Below, piece after piece: positions 53,422 to 61,171 of a stretch of DNA of 64,000 nucleotides. Under the pieces are notes generated by a model. That model was not told the origin of the DNA. It did not search any database and saw only the letters and a program-made list of their open reading frames with translations. The stretch's first letter is position 1; the number at the start of each line of letters is the position of its first letter. The stretch spans positions 266,146 to 330,145 of the forward strand of contig NZ_LMNA01000027.1 in the NCBI RefSeq assembly GCF_001422445.1, given 5' to 3'. Source of the stretch: Pseudorhodoferax sp. Leaf274 (GTDB lineage: Bacteria; Pseudomonadota; Gammaproteobacteria; Burkholderiales; Burkholderiaceae_C). A program made the position numbers and the translations under genes.

Positions 53422-54702
53422 TCAGTCCTTGTTGTCCTCGAACCCGAGGAGGTTGCGGATGGCGGCGCGGGCCTGGTTGGCGTCGTTCGATGTGCCCAGG
53501 GCATCGAGCGTGGTCATGGCGGACTGCACCGTCAACTTTGCGGCGTTGCCGCCCATGGGCTCACGGTCTTCGAGCTCGCGGATCTCGTCGCGGGTGAGGA
53601 TGCCTTTGTCGACCATCGCGCCGTAGAAGGCTGCGCGGCCCGCGCTGTCGGCGCGCAGCAGGCCCTCCACCGCGAACTTGGGGTAGTAGCGCGTGCGCTC
53701 GGCCGGCGTGAGCAGGTCTTTGCTGATGGCCTGCTCGATGCGGCGCAGCCAGGGCCCCAGCGTGAAGGTGAGGAAGCCGATCATCTGTTGCTCGATGCCC
53801 GAGCCCCAGCTGGTCGACTTTTCGGTGTGGCCAACCATCCAGGGCGGCACGCGAAACCACCGGCAGACGGTCTCGACGCCGTAGCCGCGCGACTGCAGGA
53901 GCTGCGCGTCGGCCGGGCTGATGCCCACCGCCTGGGCGTCCATGCCGCCCTCCAGGATGGGCGCTTCGCCACGCTCGATCGAGCCGGCGATGTTGGCCTT
54001 GAACTCCTCACGCTGCGCTGGCTTGAGGAACGCGCTGAGCTTGTAGTAGACCCGGGGCAACAGGCCGCGGCGGAAGGTGTTGGCCGCCGACTTCTCTGCG
54101 GCGATGGCGGTGCCGAACACCTTGGCGCCGTAGCCGATGACCGAGACACCGTCGACACCGTCCAGCGTGAAGCCGGGCACCGTCCAGATGCGCGCCGCAG
54201 GGATGTCGCGCATGGTGCCGTTGGCCCGCGGGTAGCTGTAGATGCGCCGCCCCGCCAGATCGCGCGACACGACGAGCCTGTCGGGCGCGAGAAAGGCCAG
54301 ACCGACCAGCGACGCGCCGACGTAGAGCTTTTCTGCACGGCCGCAGCCACGCAGCAGCATGGCGGCGACCATGGCCTCCCAGAACACCGCCGCGGTGGAG
54401 TCGATGTTGGGCTGATCATGGATGACGAAGTGCAGCGGGTGCTGGCTGGCCATGCGCCGGCTGCCGCCGGTGCGCTCGTGCATCGACAGCGGCAAGGTGG
54501 CGATGGTCTCCGAGATTAGCCGCACGCAGCTCCACGCGGCATCCAGCTGCATCACGGCCTTGGCCGTGACCGCGACGCCGGCGTCGCTGTCGGACTCCCG
54601 GTCACGGTACAGCTCAGCGTCGCGCGGCGAGAACGATCGCACCCAGCCATTGATGGCAGCACGCACGCGCTGCAGCGCTCCGGCAGGTCGAGAAGGTTTC
54701 AT
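53422..54702 (-). CDS. HK97-family portal protein
   Basis: The 426-residue portal forms the DNA channel at the head vertex. Typical segments are 'AWSCVRLISETIATLPLSMH', 'RVYYKLSAFLKPAQREEFKA' and 'RFRVPPWMVGH'-like text near residue 285 (CRWFRVPPWMVGHTEKST). It precedes the protease by three bases. Confidence 0.94.
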   Translation of the reverse strand: MKPSRPAGALQRVRAAINGWVRSFSPRDAELYRDRESDSDAGVAVTAKAVMQLDAAWSCVRLISETIATLPLSMHERTGGSRRMASQHPLHFVIHDQPNIDSTAAVFWEAMVAAMLLRGCGRAEKLYVGASLVGLAFLAPDRLVVSRDLAGRRIYSYPRANGTMRDIPAARIWTVPGFTLDGVDGVSVIGYGAKVFGTAIAAEKSAANTFRRGLLPRVYYKLSAFLKPAQREEFKANIAGSIERGEAPILEGGMDAQAVGISPADAQLLQSRGYGVETVCRWFRVPPWMVGHTEKSTSWGSGIEQQMIGFLTFTLGPWLRRIEQAISKDLLTPAERTRYYPKFAVEGLLRADSAGRAAFYGAMVDKGILTRDEIRELEDREPMGGNAAKLTVQSAMTTLDALGTSNDANQARAAIRNLLGFEDNKD

Positions 54703-54715
54703 GCGTGTCCCATGG

Positions 54716-56578
54716 TCATGCTGCCCGCCCGGTCATCACCGGGTTGGCCAATGCCGCATCGAGTCCGAGCGACGGGTCGACCGCGACTGCGCGGCTCAAC
54801 GCCATCACCTTTGCCACCACGCCGTCGATCCGACCGGCCTGCTGGCTCTTTTTCTTGTCCGGCCTGTAGTTGCCGTTGGTGTCGAACAGCAGTGCCACGC
54901 TCATGGCGCAGTACCGCAACACCGGGTTGCCGCCATGCGCCATGCGCCGGCCATAGACGAGCTCTTCCAGCGCCTTGCTGCCCGGGTACATGCCGCCGGT
55001 GTTCTGCGGGATCTCCACCAGCGGCACGCCGTCTTCCATCAGCTCGTTGCACAGCTGCTGCGCGTTCCAGCGGTCGAAGCCGATCTCTGCGACGTCGAAT
55101 TCCTGCATGGACCAGCGCACTTTCTCCCGCACCGGGCCGTAGTCGGTCACGTCGCCGGGCGTGGCCACCAGCCAGCCCTCCTCCACCCAGCGCTTGTACG
55201 GCGCTGCGTCGTCATGCTCCTGCAGGTCGACCTTGGCTTGCGGGCACCAGAAGAAGGCCAGCACGTGCCAGGTGCCGCCCAGGTCGTCGGGCGGGAACAC
55301 CAGGACATAGGCGGTCAAGTCGCGCGTGCTGGCCAGATCGAGGCCGCCGAAGCAGCGACGGCCGCGCAGAAGCCGCCAATCGAATGGCTTGCCGCCTTGG
55401 TCCCACACCTGCATGTCGAACCAGCCGTTGGCGGTGTTGCACCAGACGTTCAGGTCTTTGGTCAGGAAGTTGACCTTCGCGCCTGGTAGCGCCGCCGCCT
55501 TGCGGGCGACACCGCGCATGTACTCCACCGTCTTTGACTTGCCCAGGCCAGGGTTGGCCTTGATCCAGACCCGTTCGTCGAACGGGTCGTCGCCCTCGTC
55601 GATGGTGTAGACGTAGCCGAAGAACGAGTCGTCCTGCCGCTTGCCCTCCAACACCGACTGCAGGTAGCCGCGCACCTCGGTGCAGATGCCGTCGAGGATG
55701 AACCCGGCGGTGGTGATCGCGCTGAGCAGCGGCTGCGCGCGGGCACCGAAGCCGGACTCCATCACATCCCACTGGTCGCGCGACTTCGCGGCGTGCAGCT
55801 CGTCGTACAGCACAGCGGACGGGTTGCGCCCGTCCTGGTTCTCCGCATTGGAGGGCAGCGGCTCGAACACACTGCCGTCCGTCATCTCGATCCGCTCCTG
55901 GTTCAGCCCCGCGAAGATGCGGAACGACCTGGCGATGCCGGGCGACACGCGCGCCCAGCGCTGGAAGTTGGACAGCGCCGGCTTGAACACCGTCATGGCC
56001 TGTGCCCGGGTGGTGGCCATGGCGTAGACCTCGGCTCCGACCTCGCCATCCATCGAGAACAGGTAGGCCCCTTGCGGCGCCTTCCACGTGCTCTTGCCGT
56101 TCTTGCGGGCCACCTCCTCATAGGCCTTCGAAAAGCGCCGCAGGCCGGTACCGGCCCGCAGCCAGCCGTACAGCACGGCCGTCCAGAACTTCTGCCACGG
56201 GTCCAGCAGGATCGGCGTGCGCGCCAGCGGCCCTTTCGTGTGAACGAAGAACTTCTCGATGTACGTGATCACATGCCAGGCCTGGGCCGGCATGAATTCC
56301 AAACCGCGCTTTGGCCCGTCGATCAGGTCCTGGTAGTGCCGCTGCACCGCCAGGTACACAAGTCGCCCCGTGACGATCTCGCCGCGCAGAACGGGCAGGC
56401 CGTAGGCCTCATCCCACTCGTGCAGCTCGGCCGGCGTCAGTGCCGCGAGGCGCTTGCGGGTGAGGTGATAGCGTGGCCGACGACTTCGGCGAACAGGTCG
56501 TCCTGCTTGCCCTGGTCGCCCGTGTCCTTTCGAACCCTGGCCAGCGACGGGATCGTGAGACACGCTTTTGGCAACCAT
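54716..56578 (-). CDS. Terminase large subunit
   Basis: The packaging ATPase/nuclease (about 620 residues with this start) has a Walker A-like loop 'VARKNGKSTW', Walker B 'AVLYDELHAAK' and a nuclease part with 'GGLDLASTRDLTAYVLVF' and 'IGFDRWNAQQLCNELMEDGV'. The start is uncertain: the conserved part begins near 56470 ('YHLTRKRLAALTP') with no ATG there. ATG 56578 and GTG 56563 both overlap the small subunit gene by well over 100 bases. Confidence 0.93.
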   Translation of the reverse strand: MVAKSVSHDPVAGQGSKGHGRPGQAGRPVRRSRRPRYHLTRKRLAALTPAELHEWDEAYGLPVLRGEIVTGRLVYLAVQRHYQDLIDGPKRGLEFMPAQAWHVITYIEKFFVHTKGPLARTPILLDPWQKFWTAVLYGWLRAGTGLRRFSKAYEEVARKNGKSTWKAPQGAYLFSMDGEVGAEVYAMATTRAQAMTVFKPALSNFQRWARVSPGIARSFRIFAGLNQERIEMTDGSVFEPLPSNAENQDGRNPSAVLYDELHAAKSRDQWDVMESGFGARAQPLLSAITTAGFILDGICTEVRGYLQSVLEGKRQDDSFFGYVYTIDEGDDPFDERVWIKANPGLGKSKTVEYMRGVARKAAALPGAKVNFLTKDLNVWCNTANGWFDMQVWDQGGKPFDWRLLRGRRCFGGLDLASTRDLTAYVLVFPPDDLGGTWHVLAFFWCPQAKVDLQEHDDAAPYKRWVEEGWLVATPGDVTDYGPVREKVRWSMQEFDVAEIGFDRWNAQQLCNELMEDGVPLVEIPQNTGGMYPGSKALEELVYGRRMAHGGNPVLRYCAMSVALLFDTNGNYRPDKKKSQQAGRIDGVVAKVMALSRAVAVDPSLGLDAALANPVMTGRAA

Positions 56579-56937
56579 TGGCCCAACTCCATCTTCAGCC
56601 GCTTCTCGTCGTCGGCCCACGGCGTGGGCGTGGCCCAACCGGTCTTGCTGGTCTGCGTGCGGCCTTTGTCATCGCACTCCGCGCACGCCTTCAGCCAGTC
56701 GGCAAAGGTGCGCACGATGATCGCGATCGGCATGCTGGCCGTGAGGTGCTCGATGCCGGCCTCGCGCAGCGTGCCGCAGATGTGCTCGTACAGCGCCAGC
56801 TCGTCCGGCGACAGATCCAGCATCGGCGGCGGCTTCGGCGAAGTGATCGCGCCAGGCGCAGACACAACACGGGCCCCACCGACAGCTGGAAGCGCCGCGG
56901 TGAAGTTCGTCTTGCCATCCATCGCTTTCAACCTCAA
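56437..56937 (-). CDS. Terminase small subunit (P27 family)
   Basis: The 166-residue protein has the P27-type layout: 'PPPMLDLSPDELALYEHICG', a helical middle with 'ADWLKACAECDDKGRTQT' and a C-terminal 'ACLTIPSLARVRKDTG'. It recognises phage DNA for packaging. A start at 56922 (MDGKTNF) is equally possible. An HNH endonuclease gene upstream is usual for this packaging type. Confidence 0.87.
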   Translation of the reverse strand: MRLKAMDGKTNFTAALPAVGGARVVSAPGAITSPKPPPMLDLSPDELALYEHICGTLREAGIEHLTASMPIAIIVRTFADWLKACAECDDKGRTQTSKTGWATPTPWADDEKRLKMELGQWLPKACLTIPSLARVRKDTGDQGKQDDLFAEVVGHAITSPASASRH

Positions 56938-57046
56938 ACCCCCGGGGGGTAGTTTTCACTCCGCATAAAAATGGCCCTGGAGGCGCGGTTTCCGCTGGGC
57001 ACCGGTCAGACTTTCGACCCACCCCTCCCCATGATCCATGCACCGA

Positions 57047-57427
57047 TCAGGTGCGCCGACGGCCGCGCCACCGGCCACGCGTCGACTCGGTCCGACTCTT
57101 GGCCTCATGGCAGTCATCGCACAACGCCTGCACGTTGCTGTCGTCATCGGCACCACCTTCAGCCAAGGGCTTGATGTGGTCACGCTGGGTGGCCTCGGTG
57201 ACGCGGCCGAGCCTCTCGCACTCCACGCACAACGGGCACCGCGCGAACAACTCGGCGCGCATGCGCTGGAGCTTGCGGCCCGTCGTGCGCGGCGTCGCCT
57301 TCACGGGCTTGGCCCATGGGTCGCGCTGATGCTCGGCGCATCTACCCGCCTGCACAGCCAGCTTGCGGCAACCTGCGTGGCCACATGGCCTCGGCGCTGC
57401 AGTCGGCATATCAGCGCACGCGACCAC
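57047..57427 (-). CDS. HNH endonuclease next to terminase
   Basis: The 126-residue protein has the HNH elements 'CPLCVECERLGR' (zinc Cys pair), 'RDHIKPLAEGGADDDSNVQA' and 'LCDDCHEAK'. HNH proteins encoded beside P27-type TerS assist specific DNA cleavage and packaging. An alternative start at 57409 (MPTAAPRP) would avoid the overlap with the upstream gene. Confidence 0.92.
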   Translation of the reverse strand: MVACADMPTAAPRPCGHAGCRKLAVQAGRCAEHQRDPWAKPVKATPRTTGRKLQRMRAELFARCPLCVECERLGRVTEATQRDHIKPLAEGGADDDSNVQALCDDCHEAKSRTESTRGRWRGRRRT

Positions 57428-57599
57428 TCAGGTATGACGTGGGCTCTTCCTCACCATTCGATTCAGTCGCCGCCTCGCCCATCGCTGTGACCAGCGCCTC
57501 GTTGCTGGCTGCCAGTCGGTTGATGGCCTGGGTCTGCAGGTGCATAGCCTGGACCAGCCTGGCGATGTTCAGGTTCAAGGATTGATCGGGCTCGCTCAT
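57411..57599 (-). CDS. Small hypothetical phage protein
   Basis: The 62-residue protein starts 'MSEPDQSLNLNIARLVQAMH' and is helical and Gln/Asn/Ala-rich ('TQAINRLAASNEALVTAMGE'). It overlaps the HNH gene by 17 bases. It is the first gene of the late transcript after the terminator. No function is known. Confidence 0.65.
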   Translation of the reverse strand: MSEPDQSLNLNIARLVQAMHLQTQAINRLAASNEALVTAMGEAATESNGEEEPTSYLSGRVR

Positions 57600-57703
57600 A
57601 CGCCACCTTGGTCCACTTGGTCAGCCAGGCACGACGTGCGGCGCATCCGGTGCATGGCATAGGACCCCTGCTGTTCAACGCTGCGACCTGGCGCACCAAC
57701 GAA

Positions 57704-57736
57704 AAAGCCCGCCGGTCTTGCGACTTGGCGGGCTTT
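57704..57736 (-). terminator. Intrinsic terminator between early and late genes
   Basis: AAAGCCCGCC and GGCGGGCTTT form a 10-bp perfect stem with a 13-base loop, followed leftward by TTTTTC. It separates the gene at 57804 from the late genes, as tR' does in lambda, so an antiterminator would be needed to read through. The surrounding 204 bases (57600-57803) hold no gene. Confidence 0.88.
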
Positions 57737-57770
57737 CTGTGGGCGCACCTATCCCCCACGGGGGCGGACG

Positions 57771-57798
57771 ATATCAGAAAAATCGCGCACGTCCACAA
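57771..57798 (-). promoter_or_regulatory. Candidate late promoter (PR'-like)
   Basis: Reading leftward, TTGTGG (57798-57793), 16 bases and TGATAT (57776-57771) form a fair promoter just after the stop of the 57804 gene and ahead of the terminator. A small CCCC/GGGG hairpin follows. The match is moderate. Confidence 0.45.
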
Positions 57799-57803
57799 TT
57801 TTT

Positions 57804-58226
57804 TTAAAGAACGCCGGCCACGACGAGCCGGCGGGTCAAGAGCCTGCGCGCCTCCAGCAACACCGCGCCGCGCTCCATCGGATCACGCGGCAGCCGAGGC
57901 GACAGCCACACCTTGCGGCCCGTGTAGCAGTTGCGCGCGATGCAGTACACGGCGGCGCGATACGGCTCCGGCAGGCCACCCTGACCGCGCTCGTCGCCGC
58001 TCACATGGAAGTCGACCGCCCGCATCAGCCGCACCTCCAGTTCGCGGTCCAGGATGTCGTCGGCCGAATCCCAGCCGCTGCGGGTGGCCACCTCGCGGAA
58101 GGCCGGGTCATCGAGCCTGTCCACGCCGTTGATCGGCTTGTCCTTCATCCAGTGATGCCAGCGCGACAGCACATCGTCGAGCACTGCGTCGGTGTCATGG
58201 CCCTCGGAGTCGGCGCGCATCAGCAT
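57804..58226 (-). CDS. Hypothetical protein in antiterminator (Q-like) position
   Basis: The 140-residue protein is not matched to a named family. It has 'VLSRWHHWMKDKPINGVDRL', then 'FREVATRSGWDSADDILDRE' and a C-terminal 'PYRAAVYCIARNCYTGRKVW' with 'RLPRDPMERGAVLLEARRLL'. It is the last gene of the replication transcript, just before a candidate late promoter and an intrinsic terminator, exactly where lambdoid phages encode the late antiterminator. The Q-like role is inference from place only. ATGs at 58226 and 58220 are both usable; the latter forms TGATG with the upstream stop. Confidence 0.72.
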   Translation of the reverse strand: MLMRADSEGHDTDAVLDDVLSRWHHWMKDKPINGVDRLDDPAFREVATRSGWDSADDILDRELEVRLMRAVDFHVSGDERGQGGLPEPYRAAVYCIARNCYTGRKVWLSPRLPRDPMERGAVLLEARRLLTRRLVVAGVL

Positions 58227-59026
58227 TGCGGTCCTTTGGTGGTGGCGGCCTGGTCTTTCGCAGCCTCGACAGCAGCGATGACCCGGGCCCGGTATGTACG
58301 GAACGGCTCGCCCTGCCCTCGGTTGTATGCCTGCTCGTCCCATGGGCCAACGCCGTGAACGCGGCCCTGCTGCTCCACGCCGCAGCGCTTCTCGGACCAG
58401 CGCCATGGCGGTCCTTCAGGCGCGGGCTTGCTGGTGACGGCTGTTGCGCGGCCTGCGTGCTCGGCCTGCGCTCGATCGTGGCGCCGGCTGTTCGGCTGTT
58501 CGGGCTTGGATGAGTTATCAACATGCCCCCCGCGACAGCGGGGGGTAAGGGGGGTATTGGTTCTTGATGGTTCTGAAGATTCGGGTGTCATAGCTGTGAC
58601 ACCCTTCTTGTCTTGGTTGACACCCATATTGTTCTGGTTGACACCCATGTGGATAACGTTATCCACAGATTCAGGGTCTGTAACAGAGCCTTCGTCTTCA
58701 TCAGGAATGGGTGTCAAACTGACACCCATGGTTGGCAGTTCGCCCCCAGCGATCCAGGCTCTGCAGATGCGGTACTCGGCCGTGTCACCGCGCCCACCGC
58801 CGCCACCCTTGCGCACAACCTCAAGCCAACCGCGCTCCAGCATCTTGCGAAGCAGCCGCTGCACAGTGGAACGACTCATCTTGGCCTTGTGCGCGAGCAG
58901 GTCCAGACTTGGCCATATGTTCGAACCATCATCATGCGCGTGGTCGGCCAAGGCCAAGGCCAGCATGCCCTCGTTGCCGCCGAACGGGTAGCGCTCGAAC
59001 ACAGCATTCATCACACGCACGCTCAC
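58220..59026 (-). CDS. O-like replication initiator with helix-turn-helix
   Basis: The 268-residue protein has an N-terminal winged helix-turn-helix (about residues 18-80, 'IWPSLDLLAHKAKMSRSTVQ') like phage replication initiators. The middle (about 100-165) is repetitive ('HMGVNQNNMGVNQDKKGV') because the DNA there carries origin iterons, and the C-terminus is basic and low-complexity before a helical end. I chose the GTG at 59026 because its product starts MSVRVMNAVFERY, like relatives, and GGTGAGG lies eight bases before it; ATG at 59011 is an alternative. It follows the CII-like gene. Confidence 0.82.
   Translation of the reverse strand: MSVRVMNAVFERYPFGGNEGMLALALADHAHDDGSNIWPSLDLLAHKAKMSRSTVQRLLRKMLERGWLEVVRKGGGGGRGDTAEYRICRAWIAGGELPTMGVSLTPIPDEDEGSVTDPESVDNVIHMGVNQNNMGVNQDKKGVTAMTPESSEPSRTNTPLTPRCRGGHVDNSSKPEQPNSRRHDRAQAEHAGRATAVTSKPAPEGPPWRWSEKRCGVEQQGRVHGVGPWDEQAYNRGQGEPFRTYRARVIAAVEAAKDQAATTKGPQC
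58515..58727. other. Probable phage replication origin: iterons and DnaA boxes
   Basis: Six copies of TGACACCC or its complement lie at 58583, 58597, 58618, 58639, 58709 and 58720; the direct copies at 58597, 58618 and 58639 are spaced exactly 21 bp. A perfect 20-bp palindrome, TGTGGATAACGTTATCCACA (58648-58667), is two facing consensus DnaA boxes. A third, near-consensus box TTATCAACA is at 58515-58523. The origin is inside the initiator gene, as in lambda O. Confidence 0.82.
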
Positions 59027-59048
59027 GGCCAGCACCTCACCTGCTTGC

Positions 59049-59522
59049 TCATGACGCCCGCACCGCCGCAGGCTTGCCCGCCATGTTGCTGGCCACGAAC
59101 GCCGCGTTCAGCTGGTGCAGTGCGCGCATCAGTTCGCCCGTGCTGCGCGTCACGCGGTCCAACTCGTTGTCGGTCGTGCGCCCATCTGCCCGAGCAGCCA
59201 TCACCTCGGTCATCAGCTCGCCAAACTCGCGTGCAGCGGAGGTCGCGGCGCGCATGCAGTCGTCGTCGTCCACATCCAGCCCCTCGGGCAGCGGCAGCAG
59301 CATCTGACCGCAGGCACCCGCAAAGGCAAGCAGGATGCGCAGGTCGCCGGTACGCTGCGTGATCTTCACGGCCGTGGCCAAACCCAGTTTGGCCTGCGGC
59401 GTGCCGTTGACCTCCTGCGTCAACGTCGACGCCGCCTTGTCGATGCGCGGCGCAAGCGAGGCAGCGCCGCCGGGATAGTCGGACACGACGTTGAACGCCG
59501 CATCCAGGACGCACTGAGGCAT
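59049..59522 (-). CDS. CII-like phage regulatory protein (Phage_CP76 family)
   Basis: The 157-residue protein begins 'MPQCVLDAAFNVVSDYPGGA' and continues 'LTQEVNGTPQAKLGLATAVK', the layout of CII-type regulators of the CP76 family. It would bind DNA in the early operon and influence the lysis-lysogeny choice. The ATG at 59522 begins the conserved part. About 255 bases of intergenic DNA lie upstream (59523-59777), in which I see no clear promoter. Confidence 0.82.
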   Translation of the reverse strand: MPQCVLDAAFNVVSDYPGGAASLAPRIDKAASTLTQEVNGTPQAKLGLATAVKITQRTGDLRILLAFAGACGQMLLPLPEGLDVDDDDCMRAATSAAREFGELMTEVMAARADGRTTDNELDRVTRSTGELMRALHQLNAAFVASNMAGKPAAVRAS

Positions 59523-59777
59523 CACCAGTCTCCTGTAACGAAGTGAGAGACGCGCGCCCGCGGGCTGTGCACACTGCGCGCATGAAAAGAGAAGAGCCCC
59601 CGCACCCCGGCGCCGCCAACACCACGCACCGTCCCGTGCGTGGCAACCATGGCAGCGGAGGAGACAACACCCGCAAGCGGGCGGCACCGGCTGTGGCGGC
59701 GCGGAGGCAAAAAGGCGCCCGCCCACCCCTGGCATACGATGGAAGCTCCTACACAACCATCGCCAAGGAGGGCGGAC

Positions 59778-60014
59778 ATGGAATATCTTGGGCAGCCGTT
59801 CACGATTCAGAACACCGCAGAGCACGGCTGGCAGGTCACCTGGCCAGACTCAGTGATACGGCGCATCAATGGCGAGCCGGTGGAGTCCATTTCGTTCACG
59901 GTGCTGATTCCGCGGAATCCGAACCTGACGATGGAGGACGTAGTGGCGTTTTCGAGGAAGCGCGCGGTGGAGCTTCTTCAAGAGGCGATTCGGCCGAACG
60001 GCGACGCCCCATAG
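59778..60014 (+). CDS. Small rightward hypothetical protein
   Basis: The 78-residue protein starts MEYLGQPFTIQNTAEHGWQV, after AAGGAGGGCGGAC, an excellent ribosome binding site. It is compact and mixed alpha/beta with 'SISFTVLIPRNPNLTMEDVV' and a C-terminal helix. It lies on the opposite strand to the surrounding early genes and overlaps the 59896-60126 gene by 119 bases antisense. No function is recognised. Confidence 0.62.
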   Translation: MEYLGQPFTIQNTAEHGWQVTWPDSVIRRINGEPVESISFTVLIPRNPNLTMEDVVAFSRKRAVELLQEAIRPNGDAP

Positions 60015-60126
60015 CGCCGCAATCGCAGATCCACCGCTCATCACTGTCTGCGATCGTGGTCACCCAGATCTGCGCGGTGCGCGCGCATCGCGGGCACGCA
60101 AGCGGCGCTTCTGACGGCTCAGGCAT
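59896..60126 (-). CDS. Small putative zinc-ribbon protein after cro
   Basis: The 76-residue frame has two Cys pairs ('CPRCARTAQIWVTTI' and 'WICDCGAMG', about residues 11-38) that could hold zinc; the rest is Ser/Pro-rich. It overlaps the cro-like stop by eight bases, as expected for the next gene of that operon. Its 3' part lies antisense to the 59778 gene, so one of the two may be non-coding there. Confidence 0.5.
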   Translation of the reverse strand: MPEPSEAPLACPRCARTAQIWVTTIADSDERWICDCGAMGRRRSAESPLEEAPPRASSKTPLRPPSSGSDSAESAP

Positions 60127-60376
60127 GGGCGCCCTCCGACACAGAGGGAGACAAGCAATGCGCGGCGCCTCCCGGACTCAACCCGAGCGCGGCCGCTCGG
60201 TCGGCGGGCCTATCGGCCACCAACTCGCCGTTGGTTGCCAACTGCGCTTGGTACTGCCTCCCCTCAGGCACGGAATCCTTTTCAAACCACTCATTGACAG
60301 ACGGCTGGGAACACCCGAGCGTTCGGGCAATGGCGGCCTGTGACCCGAAGTACGCAAGAAGAGCGGAAGGTTTCAT
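60119..60376 (-). CDS. Cro/YdaS-like repressor
   Basis: The 85-residue protein has a helix-turn-helix 'QAAIARTLGCSQPSVNEWFE' (about residues 13-32) of the Cro/YdaS group. It is the first leftward gene from the operator region and diverges from the CI-like gene. The -10 box (60385-60390) ends only eight bases before its ATG and no ribosome binding site is present, so its mRNA is probably leaderless or nearly so. Confidence 0.85.
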   Translation of the reverse strand: MKPSALLAYFGSQAAIARTLGCSQPSVNEWFEKDSVPEGRQYQAQLATNGELVADRPADRAAALGLSPGGAAHCLSPSVSEGAHA

Positions 60377-60384
60377 GGGTCAGC

Positions 60385-60422
60385 ATTTTAGGAATACCGA
60401 TTGTAAAAGCAATAGGTTTACC
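60385..60422 (-). promoter_or_regulatory. OR/PR-like operator-promoter for the cro-like gene
   Basis: Leftward promoter TTGCTT (60412-60407), 16-base spacer, TAAAAT (60390-60385). One operator, GGAATACC (60391-60398), fills the spacer next to the -10; a second, GGTTTACC (60415-60422), lies two bases upstream of the -35. The two sites are 24 bp apart. The right operator region at 61688-61725 has the same geometry. Confidence 0.82.
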
Positions 60423-60449
60423 GAAAACCCACCGAGCCATGATCGACGC

Positions 60450-60911
60450 GTGCCGAAAAAGCTGGAGCCCGCCCCCCTGTCCACGTTTGGTGGCCGGCTC
60501 GCCCATTGGCGGAGGCTGAGGGGCTTCGCAAGCCAAGGCGCGTTTGCCGCAGAGCTGGGGATTCGACAGGGGAGCCTCAGCGAACTTGAGTCAGGCAGAT
60601 CGAAAAGCCCTTCAGCGGAAGTGCTCGTGCGCGCATGCGAGCTGCTTCAACTCCGCCCGCGCTATCTCTGGCTGGGCGAAGAGCCCGCTGAGCTGCTCAA
60701 CTTTTCCGACTTGTCGGGCCCAGAAGCTCAGCTGGTGATGATGTTTCGCGGGCTGGCTACCGACGCGGCGCGGCAGGGCCTGCTGATTGATCTGCACGCC
60801 AAACAACAGGCTCGAGGGAACACTCCCGCCGCACCTCAGAAGGCGACCGCGTTGGGGGGATCGTCCTTCAATTCGGCAAGCCTCAAAGGCACCGGCACCG
60901 AAGGCAAATGA
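60450..60911 (+). CDS. CI-like prophage repressor without peptidase domain
   Basis: The 153-residue XRE protein has a helix-turn-helix with 'QGAFAAELGIRQGSLSELES' (about residues 31-50) and 'KSPSAEVLVRACELLQLRPR'. After about residue 85 there is only a short helical stretch and a Gly/Ser/Thr-rich tail; the S24 (LexA-type) self-cleavage domain is absent. I used the GTG at 60450, since the in-frame ATG at 60375 would run the protein through the operators. Repression of PR and PL through the GGTTTACC sites is inferred. Confidence 0.8.
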   Translation: MPKKLEPAPLSTFGGRLAHWRRLRGFASQGAFAAELGIRQGSLSELESGRSKSPSAEVLVRACELLQLRPRYLWLGEEPAELLNFSDLSGPEAQLVMMFRGLATDAARQGLLIDLHAKQQARGNTPAAPQKATALGGSSFNSASLKGTGTEGK

Positions 60912-61171
60912 CCCCCGAGGGGCGATGCTATCGGCCGGCCCTTCATTTGCAACAAGTCGTAACCCTAAATGGGGTTCAACTTGACGGCGCCTGCAAGGTC
61001 GACGAGCGGTGGTTCTGCTCACTGGGAGGTTACGAACACTGCCCTGGCGACGCGAGCGGCTGTCCAAACGCCCTAAAGCGTTGCGATTGACGCATCAGCA
61101 AAACTGCTGAAACCGCCGAATGGCACCGTGCCCACGCTGCAACAATTGGCCCTTTTACACAAGGGGGATAC

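Noticed and set aside
52312..54519. 735-residue rightward open frame
   Set aside because: Antisense shadow of the capsid, protease and portal genes, all of which have clear families.
58583..58727. Possible CRISPR-like array
   Set aside because: Repeat units are only 8-14 bases with 7-13 base gaps and lie within a coding frame; they fit origin iterons.
59543..60343. 266-residue rightward frame across the cro region
   Set aside because: Runs opposite the cro-like and zinc-ribbon genes, in another frame from the 59778 gene, and has no family features.
60375..60449. ATG start of the CI-like gene at 60375
   Set aside because: It would translate through both operator sites and the first codons overlap the cro start region; GTG 60450 begins just before the conserved part.
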